64,000 bases of DNA from Aestuariirhabdus litorea (GTDB lineage: Bacteria > Pseudomonadota > Gammaproteobacteria > Pseudomonadales > Aestuariirhabdaceae), in the NCBI RefSeq assembly GCF_003864255.1, contig NZ_QWEZ01000002.1, forward strand, positions 868,001 to 932,000, in the 5' to 3' direction. The notes under the pieces were generated by a model. The model did no database searches, was not told the origin of the DNA, and saw nothing but the letters and a program-made list of their open reading frames with translations. Both the position numbers and the translations under genes were made by a program. This document shows, in pieces, positions 1-9,008 of this stretch (positions within the stretch are counted from its first letter, which is position 1; each line of letters begins with the position of its first letter).

Positions 1-1
1 T

Positions 2-907
2 AAGGAGAAACAGTCGGTACTGATCATTGAGGATGAGGAGGTAAATATCCGCGTTCTGGGTCAGATATTGAGCCGGGAGTTCAACATAGATGTGGCCACC
101 TGTGGACGGGACGCCCTGGTAAGGGCCGAGCAGGACGAGATGCCGGACCTGATTCTGCTGGATGTCACGATGCCGGACATTGATGGCTATGAACTCTGCA
201 GGCAGCTCTCCGACAATGAAAAGACGCGCCATATCCCCATTATCCTGATCACTTCCGAAGATCAGGAGAAGCAGGAGGCCTACGGCCTGTCACTGGGGGC
301 GGTGGACTATATCGTCAAGCCCTTTTCGGTGCCGGTGCTGGTTGCGCGGGTACGCACCCATCTGCAACTGAAGCGGCAGCGGGACATGCTCTCGGACCTG
401 TCGGTCCACGATAGCCTGACCGGGCTCTATAATCGACGCAAGTTCGATGGCTATATCGAGGCCGAATGGCGTCGCGCGTGCCGTAACCAGACCTCCCTGG
501 CGCTGGTGATGCTGGATGTCGACCTGTTCAAGGCCTATAACGATCACTACGGCCATATGGCCGGAGACCGCTGCCTGCAGCGTATTGCCGACTGCCTGCT
601 GGCCAATATCCAGCGCTCCGGAGATCTGTTGGCCCGCTACGGGGGTGAGGAGTTTGTCGCGGTGTTGCCCGAGCTGGATCGTCATGATGCCACGGTGTTG
701 GCCCAGAAACTGTGCGATGCGGTGGCCGCCCTGACGGTCCCCCATGCGGCGTCGACGGTGGCGGATCATGTCACCCTCAGTGGAGGTGTGGCGGCCATGG
801 TGCCGGATATCGATATGCCCAGCAGCCAACTGATAGAGGCGGCAGACTCCGCCCTGTATGCGGCCAAAAAGGCCGGTCGTGACTGTGTGCAGGTCTATGT
901 TGGCTAG
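2..907 (+). CDS. PleD-like response regulator/diguanylate cyclase (5' partial)
   Basis: The reading frame is open from the first base of the window, so the true start lies upstream; about 301 residues are visible. The N-terminal part is a CheY-like receiver with an acidic pair in LIIEDEE and a phospho-acceptor Asp in LILLDVTMPD at visible residue 54. The C-terminal part is a GGDEF domain with an active-site GGEEF at about 214-218, and the product-inhibition I-site RSGD (RxxD) five residues before the signature region at 205-208. This order matches PleD-type cyclases that make cyclic di-GMP when phosphorylated. The signature and I-site are intact, so activity with feedback inhibition is expected by family knowledge. 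A terminator hairpin follows about 60 bases downstream. Whether more domains precede the receiver cannot be seen. Confidence 0.93.
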   Translation, partial: KEKQSVLIIEDEEVNIRVLGQILSREFNIDVATCGRDALVRAEQDEMPDLILLDVTMPDIDGYELCRQLSDNEKTRHIPIILITSEDQEKQEAYGLSLGAVDYIVKPFSVPVLVARVRTHLQLKRQRDMLSDLSVHDSLTGLYNRRKFDGYIEAEWRRACRNQTSLALVMLDVDLFKAYNDHYGHMAGDRCLQRIADCLLANIQRSGDLLARYGGEEFVAVLPELDRHDATVLAQKLCDAVAALTVPHAASTVADHVTLSGGVAAMVPDIDMPSSQLIEAADSALYAAKKAGRDCVQVYVG

Positions 908-966
908 GGGGAGATAGGTTTACATTTGTGGGGCAATGACCCAGAATCGGTCTGTATAAGCTCTCA

Positions 967-995
967 GGGGGTGCCGTTCGGCGACCCCTTTTTTA
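967..995 (+). terminator. Rho-independent terminator after the GGDEF gene
   Basis: A GGGGT-GCC stem pairs with GGC-g-ACCCC (one bulged G) around a GTTC loop and is followed by six T. It separates the cyclase gene from guaC. Confidence 0.75.
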
Positions 996-1049
996 TCGCC
1001 CCTCGCTTGTACATGACTTCTGGATACAACCCTCTATTGTGGAGTGATT

Positions 1050-2087
1050 ATGCGCATAGAAACCGACATTAAACTGGGTTTCAAAGATGTCCTGATCAGG
1101 CCCAAGCGATCGACTCTCAAGAGTCGCTCCCAAGTTGCACTGGATAGAACCTACACCTTCCTGCACAGCGGAATCCGCTGGAGCGGTGTCCCCGTGGTTG
1201 CCGCCAATATGGATACCGTAGGCACCTTTGAGATAGCGGCCGAACTGGCCAGCCATGGCATGCTGACGGCCATTCACAAGCACTACAGCCTGGAGCAGTG
1301 GAAGGGTTTCCTCGATGGCCAGGAGCCATCGATCTACCAGCACATCATGGTCAGCACCGGCACCTCGAGCGAGGATTTCGAGCGCCTGCAGGCGATTATC
1401 AAGCAGCACCCGGGGTTGCAGTTTATCTGCATCGATGTTGCCAATGGCTACTCCGAGACGTTTGTCTCCTATCTGCGTAAGGTGCGCAAGGCGTTTCCGA
1501 ACAAGGTAATCATTGCCGGTAACGTGGTTACTGGTGAGATGGTGGAGGAGCTGATCCTGTCCGGAGCCGATGTGGTCAAGGTCGGTATTGGGCCGGGTTC
1601 CGTCTGTACTACCCGCGTCAAGACCGGCGTTGGCTACCCTCAGCTGTCCGCGGTGATGGAGTGTGCCGATGCGGCCCACGGCCTCGGCGGCCTGATCATC
1701 TCCGACGGTGGTTGTAGCTGTGCCGGTGATGTCGCCAAAGCCTTCGGCGGAGGGGCGGATATGGTGATGATCGGCGGGCTGTTTGCGGGTCACGACGAGA
1801 GTGGCGGTGAGCTGGTAGAGCGCGATGGCAAGCGTTACAAGCTGTTCTACGGAATGAGTTCCGAGACGGCGATGGATAAACACGCCGGGGGCGTTGCCGA
1901 GTACCGTGCCTCCGAAGGCAAGACGGTCGAGGTGCCCTACCGGGGACCGGTCGTGGAGCGGGTGCGGGATATTATGGGGGGCGTGCGCTCCGCTTGCACC
2001 TATGTGGGGGCTGCTTCCCTCAAGGAGTTGTCCAAGCGCACCACCTTTATCCGGGTGATGGAGCAGGAGAACCAGGTCTTCTCCTGA
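1050..2087 (+). CDS. guaC: GMP reductase
   Basis: The 345-residue product is GMP reductase, which reductively deaminates GMP to IMP with NADPH in purine salvage. The N-terminus [20 protein letters not shown] is near-identical to what I recall of E. coli GuaC, and the catalytic loop [11 protein letters not shown] carries the active cysteine; [10 protein letters not shown] and the NADPH/flap region are also present. I chose the ATG at 1050 because GGAG lies five bases upstream and it matches the E. coli N-terminus; an in-frame GTG at 1044 sits inside that Shine-Dalgarno. Length agrees with the 346-347 residues usual for the family. The gene is convergent with the kinase gene that ends at 2147. 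Confidence 0.97.
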   Translation: MRIETDIKLGFKDVLIRPKRSTLKSRSQVALDRTYTFLHSGIRWSGVPVVAANMDTVGTFEIAAELASHGMLTAIHKHYSLEQWKGFLDGQEPSIYQHIMVSTGTSSEDFERLQAIIKQHPGLQFICIDVANGYSETFVSYLRKVRKAFPNKVIIAGNVVTGEMVEELILSGADVVKVGIGPGSVCTTRVKTGVGYPQLSAVMECADAAHGLGGLIISDGGCSCAGDVAKAFGGGADMVMIGGLFAGHDESGGELVERDGKRYKLFYGMSSETAMDKHAGGVAEYRASEGKTVEVPYRGPVVERVRDIMGGVRSACTYVGAASLKELSKRTTFIRVMEQENQVFS

Positions 2088-2146
2088 GGCTAACCCGTGG
2101 GTGTAACAAGGGAAGGGGCTGGGCGCTCCCTCCCCGGTGCCCGCTT

Positions 2147-2842
2147 TTAGGGCAGGTACAGGCGAAAAATACCTCCGCCCAGAGAGCCGCCGTTGCTGAG
2201 ATCGATATAGCCGAAGCGTCCATCCTGCTGATGCAGGCGTGCGATCTCCCGGCAAAAGTAGAGACCCAGCTGGGTGCTGCCGCTGCTGAAATCGACCGGT
2301 CCCGGCTGCGTTCCCCCCTGCTGGCACATCTCTTGCGGGTACCCCGAGCCGTTATCGGCGACCTCAATGACCAGGTACTCTCCCTGCTGGTAGGCGCTGA
2401 TCTTTAGCCGGTCGCGGGTATAGCGGGTGCTGTTGAGAATCACATTGTTGAGGGTGCCTGCCACCAGGGACTGGTCAAAATAGCCGACCAGCTCGGGGTC
2501 GCACTCCAGCTCCGGAGTGATGCGCCGCGCCTGCAACAGGGGATCATTCAGTGCCAGCTGCTCCTCCAGCAGGTCGCTGACATACTGCTCCGAGATCGAC
2601 AGGGGGAGCTGGTTCTGCTGCAAGCGGTAGATACTCAGCAGCTGGATCAGGTTGCTGTTAACCCGGGAGGCCTCGTAGTTTAACAGCGAGTAGCGGGCAT
2701 ACTCCTCCGGCGTACTCGGGGGCTGGGCGGCGCACAGGTTGTCGATCGAGTTGAGCAGCAGCCCCAGCGAGTTTTTCATGTCGTGCACGGAGGATGCCAG
2801 CACGGTGGCGAAGTCGATCTGGGTGTCGGGTGGTTGGCTCAT
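2147..2842 (-). CDS. Cytoplasmic sensor histidine kinase (DHp + HATPase)
   Basis: The 231-residue protein has no membrane segment or sensory domain. A short dimerisation helix carries the H-box HDMKNSL with the candidate phospho-accepting His20, followed by an HATPase_c fold with the G1 box VADNGSG near residue 165-172 and a G2-like GLYFCREIA helix towards the end. The ATG at 2842 is preceded, seven bases away, by the stop of the TPR response regulator gene on the same strand, so the two genes form an operon and probably a phosphorelay pair. A longer in-frame start exists (2995) but would overlap the regulator by 146 bases. The input signal is not evident. Confidence 0.85.
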   Translation of the reverse strand: MSQPPDTQIDFATVLASSVHDMKNSLGLLLNSIDNLCAAQPPSTPEEYARYSLLNYEASRVNSNLIQLLSIYRLQQNQLPLSISEQYVSDLLEEQLALNDPLLQARRITPELECDPELVGYFDQSLVAGTLNNVILNSTRYTRDRLKISAYQQGEYLVIEVADNGSGYPQEMCQQGGTQPGPVDFSSGSTQLGLYFCREIARLHQQDGRFGYIDLSNGGSLGGGIFRLYLP

Positions 2843-2849
2843 GGGCGTG

Positions 2850-4481
2850 TCAGTTGCTGGATGAGGGGGCCAGATGGGAGGCGACCTGTTGTTTGAGGTG
2901 CTGGTAGCGCTCCCACTGGTGATGGGTGGGTTTAAGGTGCGCGATGCGTTCAAGGGCTGCCTGGCACTGGCGGTAGTGTTGATCCCGTTTGCCATCGATG
3001 GGGGCCTGTTTGAGCGCCGCTTGTACCAGGTTGAGGTTGACGCCGGGGTGGCGGCTGGAGTGCTCCTGGGCCTGGATAAAAAACTCGATCGCCTCTTCGT
3101 AGCGGTTGTCCTTGAACGCCTCTATGCCCTGCTTGTTAAACTCGGCAGCGCGTTTGCGGCGGATGGCACTCACCGGCTCATCCAAAACGGCGGCAACTTG
3201 TGAGCTAATATCGCTTTTGTCCGGATGGGCAGCGGCCAGCTCATTAAGGAGCTGCTCACCCTGCTCCTGGCGGCCGGCCTGCAGCAGGGTTTTTCCCAGC
3301 TCCAGCTGTAAAGAATCCCTGGAGGCGGGATCAACCTCGGCGAAAAGGGTTTCGGCCTGGGCCAGTGCCTTTTCGGCGGCCGCGGTATTGTTCTGGCTCA
3401 TGTGTACCTGAGCCTCCACCAGGGTACTCTCAAGCTCGAGGGTCTCGTGGTCGCTGAAGCGCTGCTTGGCACGATCCAGCATCTGCAGGGCCTCACGCGC
3501 CAGCTTGGCTCCCTGCTCCTCGTTCTCGCTCGCGCTTTCTCCCAGGCATCGTGCCAGGTTCAGGTATTGGTCGGGGGCCTCCAGGCAGGAGTGTTGGCTC
3601 AGCTCGACGGTTGAGCGCCAGGCGTGGGTAGCGGTCTCTATATCGTCGTTTTCCTGGCTCTGGCTGGCCAGTGCCTGCTGCCGGTTAAGGTAGTGGGGTG
3701 AGATGCTGGTGGCTCGTTCGAGGGACTGCTGGGCTTTGCGCGGTTGCCCCATCGCTTTATAGCATTCGGCGATCAGGTCGCAGGCGCGGGCAAAGTTGGG
3801 ATTATGTTTCAGCACCTCCTCCAGCCTCTGGATCGCCTCCTCAAACCGGCCTTCGGCCAGGGCGATGCGTCCCAGCAGCAGGTGGGGGAGATCTTGTTGA
3901 CGCCCGCTGAGCAGCAGTTCGCAGGTGGCTTTTGCCCCTTCGTAGTCTCCGGTCTTGATCTGCAGTTCCGCCAGTTGCTGTTGGCACCAGGTTCGGTAAC
4001 GACCCGGTTGGGCTGCTTTCTGCTGGCACAACCGTAAGGCCTCGGCATCGTTGTTTTTATCCAGCGCCCTGATGATCGGCTCGATCGCCTCCTGGCGGGC
4101 GAAAAAGGTCTCCAGGCGTTTGTGGAGCAGCGCCTGGGTGAAGGGCTTTGAGATGTAACCGTCCGGGCTGTATTCCAGCGCGCCGAGCACCATTTCGCGA
4201 CCGGTTTCGGCGCTGATCATGATAAACAGGGTGCGATGTTTGAGGATCTTGCTGTGTTGCAGCTCCTCCAGCACCTGCTGCCCATTCTTGCCCTGGCCCA
4301 GGTTATAGTCGCAGAGAATGGCGTCGTAGGCGTTCTCGCGGCACAGGCGGATCGCATCGCGGCCGTTGCCGGTGATGTCGACCTCGTTGATACCAATGCT
4401 GTTGAGCATGCGCCGCAGGGAGAGACGAAAACTCTCAAAGTCGTCGACGATCAGCAGGCGCTTGTTGGCAAAATTAACCAT
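2850..4481 (-). CDS. Response regulator with TPR output region
   Basis: Residues 1-125 are a receiver domain (acidic VDD at 12-14, phospho-acceptor Asp58 in ILCDYNLG, Lys in ISKPF). The remaining ~400 residues are helical and contain tetratricopeptide-like repeats (for example LLGRIALAEGRFEEAIQRL, then a second TPR group near residue 435-475). There is no DNA-binding or catalytic output domain, so the output is probably protein-protein binding. It is the first gene of a two-gene operon with the kinase at 2147-2842. Receiver-TPR proteins of this kind occur widely in marine gammaproteobacteria; the target is unknown. Confidence 0.85.
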   Translation of the reverse strand: MVNFANKRLLIVDDFESFRLSLRRMLNSIGINEVDITGNGRDAIRLCRENAYDAILCDYNLGQGKNGQQVLEELQHSKILKHRTLFIMISAETGREMVLGALEYSPDGYISKPFTQALLHKRLETFFARQEAIEPIIRALDKNNDAEALRLCQQKAAQPGRYRTWCQQQLAELQIKTGDYEGAKATCELLLSGRQQDLPHLLLGRIALAEGRFEEAIQRLEEVLKHNPNFARACDLIAECYKAMGQPRKAQQSLERATSISPHYLNRQQALASQSQENDDIETATHAWRSTVELSQHSCLEAPDQYLNLARCLGESASENEEQGAKLAREALQMLDRAKQRFSDHETLELESTLVEAQVHMSQNNTAAAEKALAQAETLFAEVDPASRDSLQLELGKTLLQAGRQEQGEQLLNELAAAHPDKSDISSQVAAVLDEPVSAIRRKRAAEFNKQGIEAFKDNRYEEAIEFFIQAQEHSSRHPGVNLNLVQAALKQAPIDGKRDQHYRQCQAALERIAHLKPTHHQWERYQHLKQQVASHLAPSSSN

Positions 4482-4498
4482 GATCGGTCCTGTCGCCC

Positions 4499-5170
4499 CT
4501 AGTTACGGTATTCCTTGACGCCCTGTTGTGTACCCAGCAGCAGGAGATTAGCCGGACGCACCGCAAACAGCCCGTTGGTCACCACACCGGTGATGTTGTT
4601 GATCTGCTCTTCAAGCGTGGTGGCCACGTTGATCTGCAGGTTGTGGACATCAAGGATAAGGTTGCCGTTGTCGGTCACAAAACCGCTGCGGTAGACCGGG
4701 TCCCCCCCCAGCTTCACCAGCTCACGGGCCACGTAACTGCGGGCCATGGGGATCACCTCAACCGGCAGCGGGAAGGTGCCCAGCAGGGGGACCAGCTTGC
4801 TCTCGTCGGCGATGCAGATGAACTGGTCGGCCACGGCGGCGACGATCTTTTCGCGGGTCAGGGCGCCGCCGCCGCCCTTGATCAGCTCCAGGCGCTCGTT
4901 ACTCTCGTCGGCACCGTCGATGTAGAACTGGATCTCGTTGACCGAGTTCAGGTCATAGACCGGAATACCGTGGGATTTGAGGCGCTCGGCGCTGGCTTCG
5001 GAGCTGGCCACGGCACCGTCAAACAGCTGCTTGACCTGGGCCAGGGCGTCGATAAAGCAGTTGGCGGTGGAGCCTGTCCCTATACCGATAATCGATTCGC
5101 GTTCTAGTTTGGGGCGAATCGTCTCCAGAGCGGCGAGGGCAACGGCTTGCTTGAGTTCATCCTGGTTCAT
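4499..5170 (-). CDS. rpiA: Ribose-5-phosphate isomerase A
   Basis: The 223-residue product interconverts ribose 5-phosphate and ribulose 5-phosphate in the pentose phosphate pathway. Recognisable motifs are the phosphate loop [11 protein letters not shown] (~29-39), the catalytic-acid region DGADESN and the lysine loop [11 protein letters not shown]. Length matches E. coli RpiA (219). It is divergent from ilvA, which is the usual arrangement in Pseudomonas and relatives, and its stop lies 17 bases from the start of the TPR regulator gene on the same strand. Confidence 0.97.
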   Translation of the reverse strand: MNQDELKQAVALAALETIRPKLERESIIGIGTGSTANCFIDALAQVKQLFDGAVASSEASAERLKSHGIPVYDLNSVNEIQFYIDGADESNERLELIKGGGGALTREKIVAAVADQFICIADESKLVPLLGTFPLPVEVIPMARSYVARELVKLGGDPVYRSGFVTDNGNLILDVHNLQINVATTLEEQINNITGVVTNGLFAVRPANLLLLGTQQGVKEYRN

Positions 5171-5347
5171 GGGGGTACCTGTGGTGAGGGGCGCTTAAAA
5201 GCATAGAGTATACTCCCGCCGTGGATAGGGAAAAACCGTGAACGCTGTCCGCAACCGGCTTCACCGGAGGCTTGGCCTGAATCAGCGTGGCTGCCCGCCG
5301 GTCAATAGTCTAGAATGGGGCGTTTTTTACCACGTGAAGCCGACGCC

Positions 5348-6862
5348 ATGCCGCAGAACTATATTAGAAAGATCCTCGAAGCCCGGGTGTACGATGTGGC
5401 GGTGGAAACCCCCATCCATGAGGCTCCTTTCCTTTCCGAGCGGCTGCAGAACAAGGTGTTGCTCAAGCGGGAAGACCTGCAGCCGGTGTTTTCATTCAAG
5501 ATTCGCGGCGCTTACAACAAGGTTTCCCAGCTCACTGAAGCAGAGCGCGCGCGAGGGGTGATCGCCGCCTCGGCGGGTAACCATGCCCAGGGGCTGGCGC
5601 TGGCGGCCAAACATCTGGGTATCAAGGCGGTGATCGTGATGCCCAAGACCACGCCCGAGATCAAGGTACAGGCGGTACGTGCGCGCGGTGCCAGGGTGGT
5701 CCTGCACGGCGACGCCTTCGACGAAGCGCTGGCCTACTCCCAAAAGCTGGTCGAGGAGAAGGGCTACGTCTATATCCACCCCTACGATGACGTCGACACC
5801 ATTGCCGGCCAGGGGACCATCGCGATGGAGATCCTTCGTCAGTACAGCGATCCCATCGATGCCATCTTTGTTCCCGTGGGTGGGGGCGGACTGATTGCGG
5901 GCATCGGCGCCTATATCAAATACCTGCGGCCAGAGATCCGGATCATCGGGGTTGAGTATGAGGAGTCCGCCTGCCTGAAGGTGGCGCTTGAGAAGAACCG
6001 GAGGGTGGTGCTCTCGCAGGTGGGTATTTTTGCCGATGGTGTTGCTGTCGCCCAGATCGGCAAGGAGACCTTCCGGGTCTGCAAACAGGTGGTGGATGAG
6101 GTGATCACTGTGACTGCCGATGAGATCTGCGCGGCGGTCAAGGATATCTACGATGACACCCGCTCCATTGCCGAGCCGTCGGGTGCGCTGGCGGTTGCCG
6201 GTATCAAGCGTTATGTGGAGCGGGAGGGTATTGAAGGACAGTCGCTGGTCGCCATCGACAGCGGTGCTAATGTGAATTTTGATCGTTTGCGCTATATCTC
6301 CGAGCGAGCCGAGCTGGGTGAGAAGCGTGAAGCCATCGTCGCGGTCACCATTCCCGAGCAACCGGGCAGCTTCCGCAAGTTCTGCCAGACCCTGGGTAAG
6401 CGGGCGATCACCGAGTTTAACTATCGCTACCATGATGCCAGCCAGGCGCGCATTTTTGTGGGGGTCCAGACCAAGCCCGACAGCGATACCCGCGAGGACC
6501 TGGTGGCCCTGCTGGAACAGAAGGGGTATCCGGTCGAAGACCTGACCGACAACGAGATCGCCAAGCTGCATATACGGCATATGGGAGGCGGGCACGCCCC
6601 CAACGGGGAGCATGAGATTGTCTACCGTTTCGAGTTCCCGGAGCGTCCGGGTGCTCTGCTCAACTTCCTCAACAAACTGGGGGAGCGCTGGAATATCTCC
6701 ATGTTCCATTACCGTAATCATGGTGCGGCTTACGGGCGGGTGCTGATTGGCATGCAGGTGCCCAAGGGGGAGAAGGCTGAGGTTGAAAGCTTCCTCGACC
6801 TGATCGGCTACCATTACTGGGAAGAGACCAATAACCGCGCCTACCAGTTATTTCTCGGCTAG
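5348..6862 (+). CDS. ilvA: Threonine ammonia-lyase (threonine deaminase), biosynthetic
   Basis: The 504-residue enzyme converts threonine to 2-oxobutyrate, the first step of isoleucine synthesis. The PLP-dependent catalytic domain (~1-320) carries the Schiff-base Lys51 in FSFKIRGAYN, the Ser/Gly-rich SAGNHAQG loop and GGGGLIAG. Two ACT-like regulatory repeats follow (~325-410 and ~420-504), as in isoleucine-inhibited IlvA. I chose ATG 5348, giving MPQNYIRKIL, because it matches the usual Pseudomonas-type N-terminus; an in-frame GTG/ATG 11 codons upstream adds nothing conserved. Regulation is expected to be allosteric, and no leader peptide was seen. Confidence 0.97.
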   Translation: MPQNYIRKILEARVYDVAVETPIHEAPFLSERLQNKVLLKREDLQPVFSFKIRGAYNKVSQLTEAERARGVIAASAGNHAQGLALAAKHLGIKAVIVMPKTTPEIKVQAVRARGARVVLHGDAFDEALAYSQKLVEEKGYVYIHPYDDVDTIAGQGTIAMEILRQYSDPIDAIFVPVGGGGLIAGIGAYIKYLRPEIRIIGVEYEESACLKVALEKNRRVVLSQVGIFADGVAVAQIGKETFRVCKQVVDEVITVTADEICAAVKDIYDDTRSIAEPSGALAVAGIKRYVEREGIEGQSLVAIDSGANVNFDRLRYISERAELGEKREAIVAVTIPEQPGSFRKFCQTLGKRAITEFNYRYHDASQARIFVGVQTKPDSDTREDLVALLEQKGYPVEDLTDNEIAKLHIRHMGGGHAPNGEHEIVYRFEFPERPGALLNFLNKLGERWNISMFHYRNHGAAYGRVLIGMQVPKGEKAEVESFLDLIGYHYWEETNNRAYQLFLG

Positions 6863-7003
6863 CCCACCCGGCTGTGACAGTGCGCTCCGGGCCCTGGAGC
6901 GCTATTTGCCCGCTTCTTAGACTATGGTCTATGGTTGATTCGTAAGAGGTTGTGAGATAGATTTTTAACGGATAATCAATAATAAAAACAACAACGAGAA
7001 TAG

Positions 7004-7054
7004 ATGACCGCTCATGAACCGGGTTCCCCCAAGCTATCTGTCCGCACTGGTTGA
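7004..7054 (+). CDS. Possible 16-codon upstream ORF overlapping the AraC-type gene
   Basis: An ATG ten bases before the regulator's ATG opens a 16-codon frame (MTAHEPGSPKLS...) that ends at 7054 inside the regulator gene. It has GAGAA six bases upstream, better placed than anything in front of the regulator ATG at 7014. Start-region overlap of this kind could couple or limit translation of the regulator. No similarity to a known leader peptide was recognised. Confidence 0.25.
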   Translation: MTAHEPGSPKLSVRTG

Positions 7055-7991
7055 ACTCGCCCGCCAGCAGGGTGTCGATCAACGGGATCTGTTCCATCCC
7101 GATGACCTGGACCAGGGTCAGCTGTCGGTGGCGGACGCGGCCATCGACGAGATCAGCTTCAACCAGGCCCTCAATGGCCTCAAAGTTCACAGTAGTCGCT
7201 TCCCGCTGATGCTGGAGTACGGCAAGCTGTTGGCCCACCAGCTGAGTGAACCCTATCTGCGCGCTGAGGTGGAGGGGGTATACAGCTTGCGCGATGCGGT
7301 CGAGCGTGAGTTTTGTGGTCATAATCCCCATCTCGACTTTACCCTGCAGGAGCGGGGAGATCGTACGCGCTTGGTGTTGTTGGCGCCGCGGATGGTGGAT
7401 GCTGAGGTGGTTGAGTTTAAGCTGCGTACCCTGTACCGCTTTCTCCTCTGTCTCTGTGAGCTGGAGCGCGATGAGATCTCGGTCGAGTTTAGCCACACCG
7501 TGCCGGTGTATGGCGCGGACACCCAGTCGGCTTTTGCGTCGGACCTGCGATTTTCCCGCACCTACAATGCGTTGGTGGTTGCCAGTGAGCAGCTCTCCCG
7601 TCCACTGCCGGGGCAGCCGGTGCGGCACGATCATAACGGTGATCCGGTGATCGACCGCCTGCGCCAGGATCATCCGCTGATACGGGATACGCTGGATTAT
7701 ATCGAGCTTAACATCGCCAAGGTGCCACTCAAGATAGAGGACGCGGCGGGTGAGTTGAATATGAGCGCACGCACCCTGCAGCGTCACCTGAAGCGCTATG
7801 AGGTGACTTTTGTGCAGCTTCGTGACTGCGTGAAAAAACACCATTCCCTGCGGATGCTAAAGGATCACCGCCTGAACCTGGCATCGATCTCCGACCAGCT
7901 CGGTTTCGCCGATGTCAGCGGCTTTCACCACGCCTTCAAGCGTTGGACAGGCCATTCCCCCAAAGAGTATCGCCAGCGCTATTGCGGTTAA
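7014..7991 (+). CDS. AraC/XylS-family transcriptional regulator
   Basis: The 325-residue protein has an N-terminal ligand-binding-type domain (~1-210) of the kind found in OruR/ArgR-like AraC regulators, followed by a C-terminal double helix-turn-helix (~225-325). The first HTH is at IEDAAGELNMSARTLQRHLK and the family signature is at LGFADVSGFHHAFKRWTG, ending SPKEYRQRY. The ligand is not evident and no adjacent catabolic operon gives a clue, since the flanking genes are ilvA and a small membrane peptide. An imperfect repeat AGAC-N4-GTCT lies at about 6918-6929 in the upstream region. Confidence 0.88.
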   Translation: MNRVPPSYLSALVELARQQGVDQRDLFHPDDLDQGQLSVADAAIDEISFNQALNGLKVHSSRFPLMLEYGKLLAHQLSEPYLRAEVEGVYSLRDAVEREFCGHNPHLDFTLQERGDRTRLVLLAPRMVDAEVVEFKLRTLYRFLLCLCELERDEISVEFSHTVPVYGADTQSAFASDLRFSRTYNALVVASEQLSRPLPGQPVRHDHNGDPVIDRLRQDHPLIRDTLDYIELNIAKVPLKIEDAAGELNMSARTLQRHLKRYEVTFVQLRDCVKKHHSLRMLKDHRLNLASISDQLGFADVSGFHHAFKRWTGHSPKEYRQRYCG

Positions 7992-8124
7992 GCGTTCAAG
8001 GTTTTTTCTAGCATAATGTGAGCCTATTCGCAGAACTTGTCGCGATTATCGTTGATCTCCTAATAATAATTGGTTTTACTATCCCGCGGTTAAGTTGACA
8101 TTGGGCCCGGTGTCACAGCCTGGG

Positions 8125-8154
8125 AAAAGAGGCTTGGGTAAAATAGCCTCTTTT
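8125..8154. terminator. Symmetric terminator-like inverted repeat
   Basis: AAAAGAGGCT and AGCCTCTTTT form a perfect 10-bp inverted repeat around a 10-base loop, with A and T runs on either side, so it could terminate transcription in both directions between the AraC-type gene and the small peptide gene. Confidence 0.55.
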
Positions 8155-8259
8155 CTTTGGTTGCAGGAGTAGGCGGGTGGCTGTTCAACTGGATAGACGG
8201 TGTCTCGGGAGGGGGCGCGGTGAGAAGCCAATGAAGGCGCAATCGCTGGGTAACAAAAA

Positions 8260-8415
8260 ATGAAGAAGAAAAAACCCGACTTTTTGCTGGTGGTTCTGCT
8301 GGTGTTTGGACTGGGCGTCCTCAGCACCGGTTTTGCCAGTGTGGCTCAATCCCTTTCTACAGGCGCTCCACTGTCTCAGTCGGCGGTCTCCGCTGAGCTG
8401 CGCTCCGCGCAGTAA
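8260..8415 (+). CDS. Small single-pass membrane peptide (51 aa)
   Basis: A 51-codon frame starts MKKKKPDFLLVVLLVFGLG and contains four lysines followed by one hydrophobic helix (~8-27), then a polar Ser/Gln-rich tail. The charge pattern fits an inner-membrane anchor or an uncleaved signal sequence. The upstream ribosome-binding site is weak (TGGG). The last 40 bases overlap the 3' end of fau, which runs in the opposite direction. Similar short lysine-plus-helix proteins precede fau in some gammaproteobacteria, in my recollection, but no function is known. Confidence 0.55.
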   Translation: MKKKKPDFLLVVLLVFGLGVLSTGFASVAQSLSTGAPLSQSAVSAELRSAQ

Positions 8416-8996
8416 CGATTGCGGTCAGTAATGATTTCACTGAGCGGGATGTCCCAGCTATCGCAGGGCAGTTCATCCACTCGCTGACACTCATGTGCAA
8501 GTCCAATGAGCCGGGGCTGGTGTACTGGTCTCGGCCGGCGTAAAAAGGCGAAGCTGCGGTCGTAGTAGCCGCCCCCCATGCCCAATCGATTCCCCTCTGT
8601 GTCAAAACCTACCAGTGGCATCAGTACCAGGTCCAGGCTCCAGGCCGGCGGGTGCTGGCCGTGGTGGAGGCGGGGCTCCTCTATTCCGTAGCGGTTGGGA
8701 GTCAGTAGGGTGCCGGCTTCAAAGGGAGCAAACCACAGCTCGTTCCAGCTGCCAGGCTTGAGTACCGGGAGGAAGCACTGCTTGCCCATAGACCAGGCGC
8801 GTTGTAACAGGGGGGTGGCATCGATCTCACCGTCGTTGGCAAGGTAGAGGGCAATGCGCTGGCTACGAACGAAGGTGGGGTGGTTGGCCAGCCGGGCACA
8901 GAGTCGGGCGCTGGCTTCGCGCTGCTCCCGGGCTGAAAGGGCGTTGCGGCGCTGGCGGAGTTGCTGTCGGAGTTGCTGGCGGGATAGCTGCATCAT
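8376..8996 (-). CDS. fau: 5-formyltetrahydrofolate cyclo-ligase
   Basis: The product of about 206 residues belongs to the YgfA/MTHFS family, which converts 5-formyl-THF to 5,10-methenyl-THF using ATP. The family signature LVGFDTEGNRLGMGGGYYDR is clear near residue 130-150, as are the N-terminal RRNALS and substrate-loop motifs. I place the start at ATG 8996 (or 8993), because the longer in-frame starts fall within 6S RNA. The gene follows 6S RNA directly on the same strand, as in E. coli where ssrS and ygfA are co-transcribed, so it is likely translated from the 6S read-through transcript. Confidence 0.94.
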   Translation of the reverse strand: MMQLSRQQLRQQLRQRRNALSAREQREASARLCARLANHPTFVRSQRIALYLANDGEIDATPLLQRAWSMGKQCFLPVLKPGSWNELWFAPFEAGTLLTPNRYGIEEPRLHHGQHPPAWSLDLVLMPLVGFDTEGNRLGMGGGYYDRSFAFLRRPRPVHQPRLIGLAHECQRVDELPCDSWDIPLSEIITDRNRYCAERSSAETAD

Positions 8997-9008
8997 GGGT
9001 CGGTAAAA

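Noticed and set aside
993-2327. 444-codon minus-strand frame over guaC
   Set aside because: Antisense of a clear enzyme gene, with no ribosome site or conserved motif.
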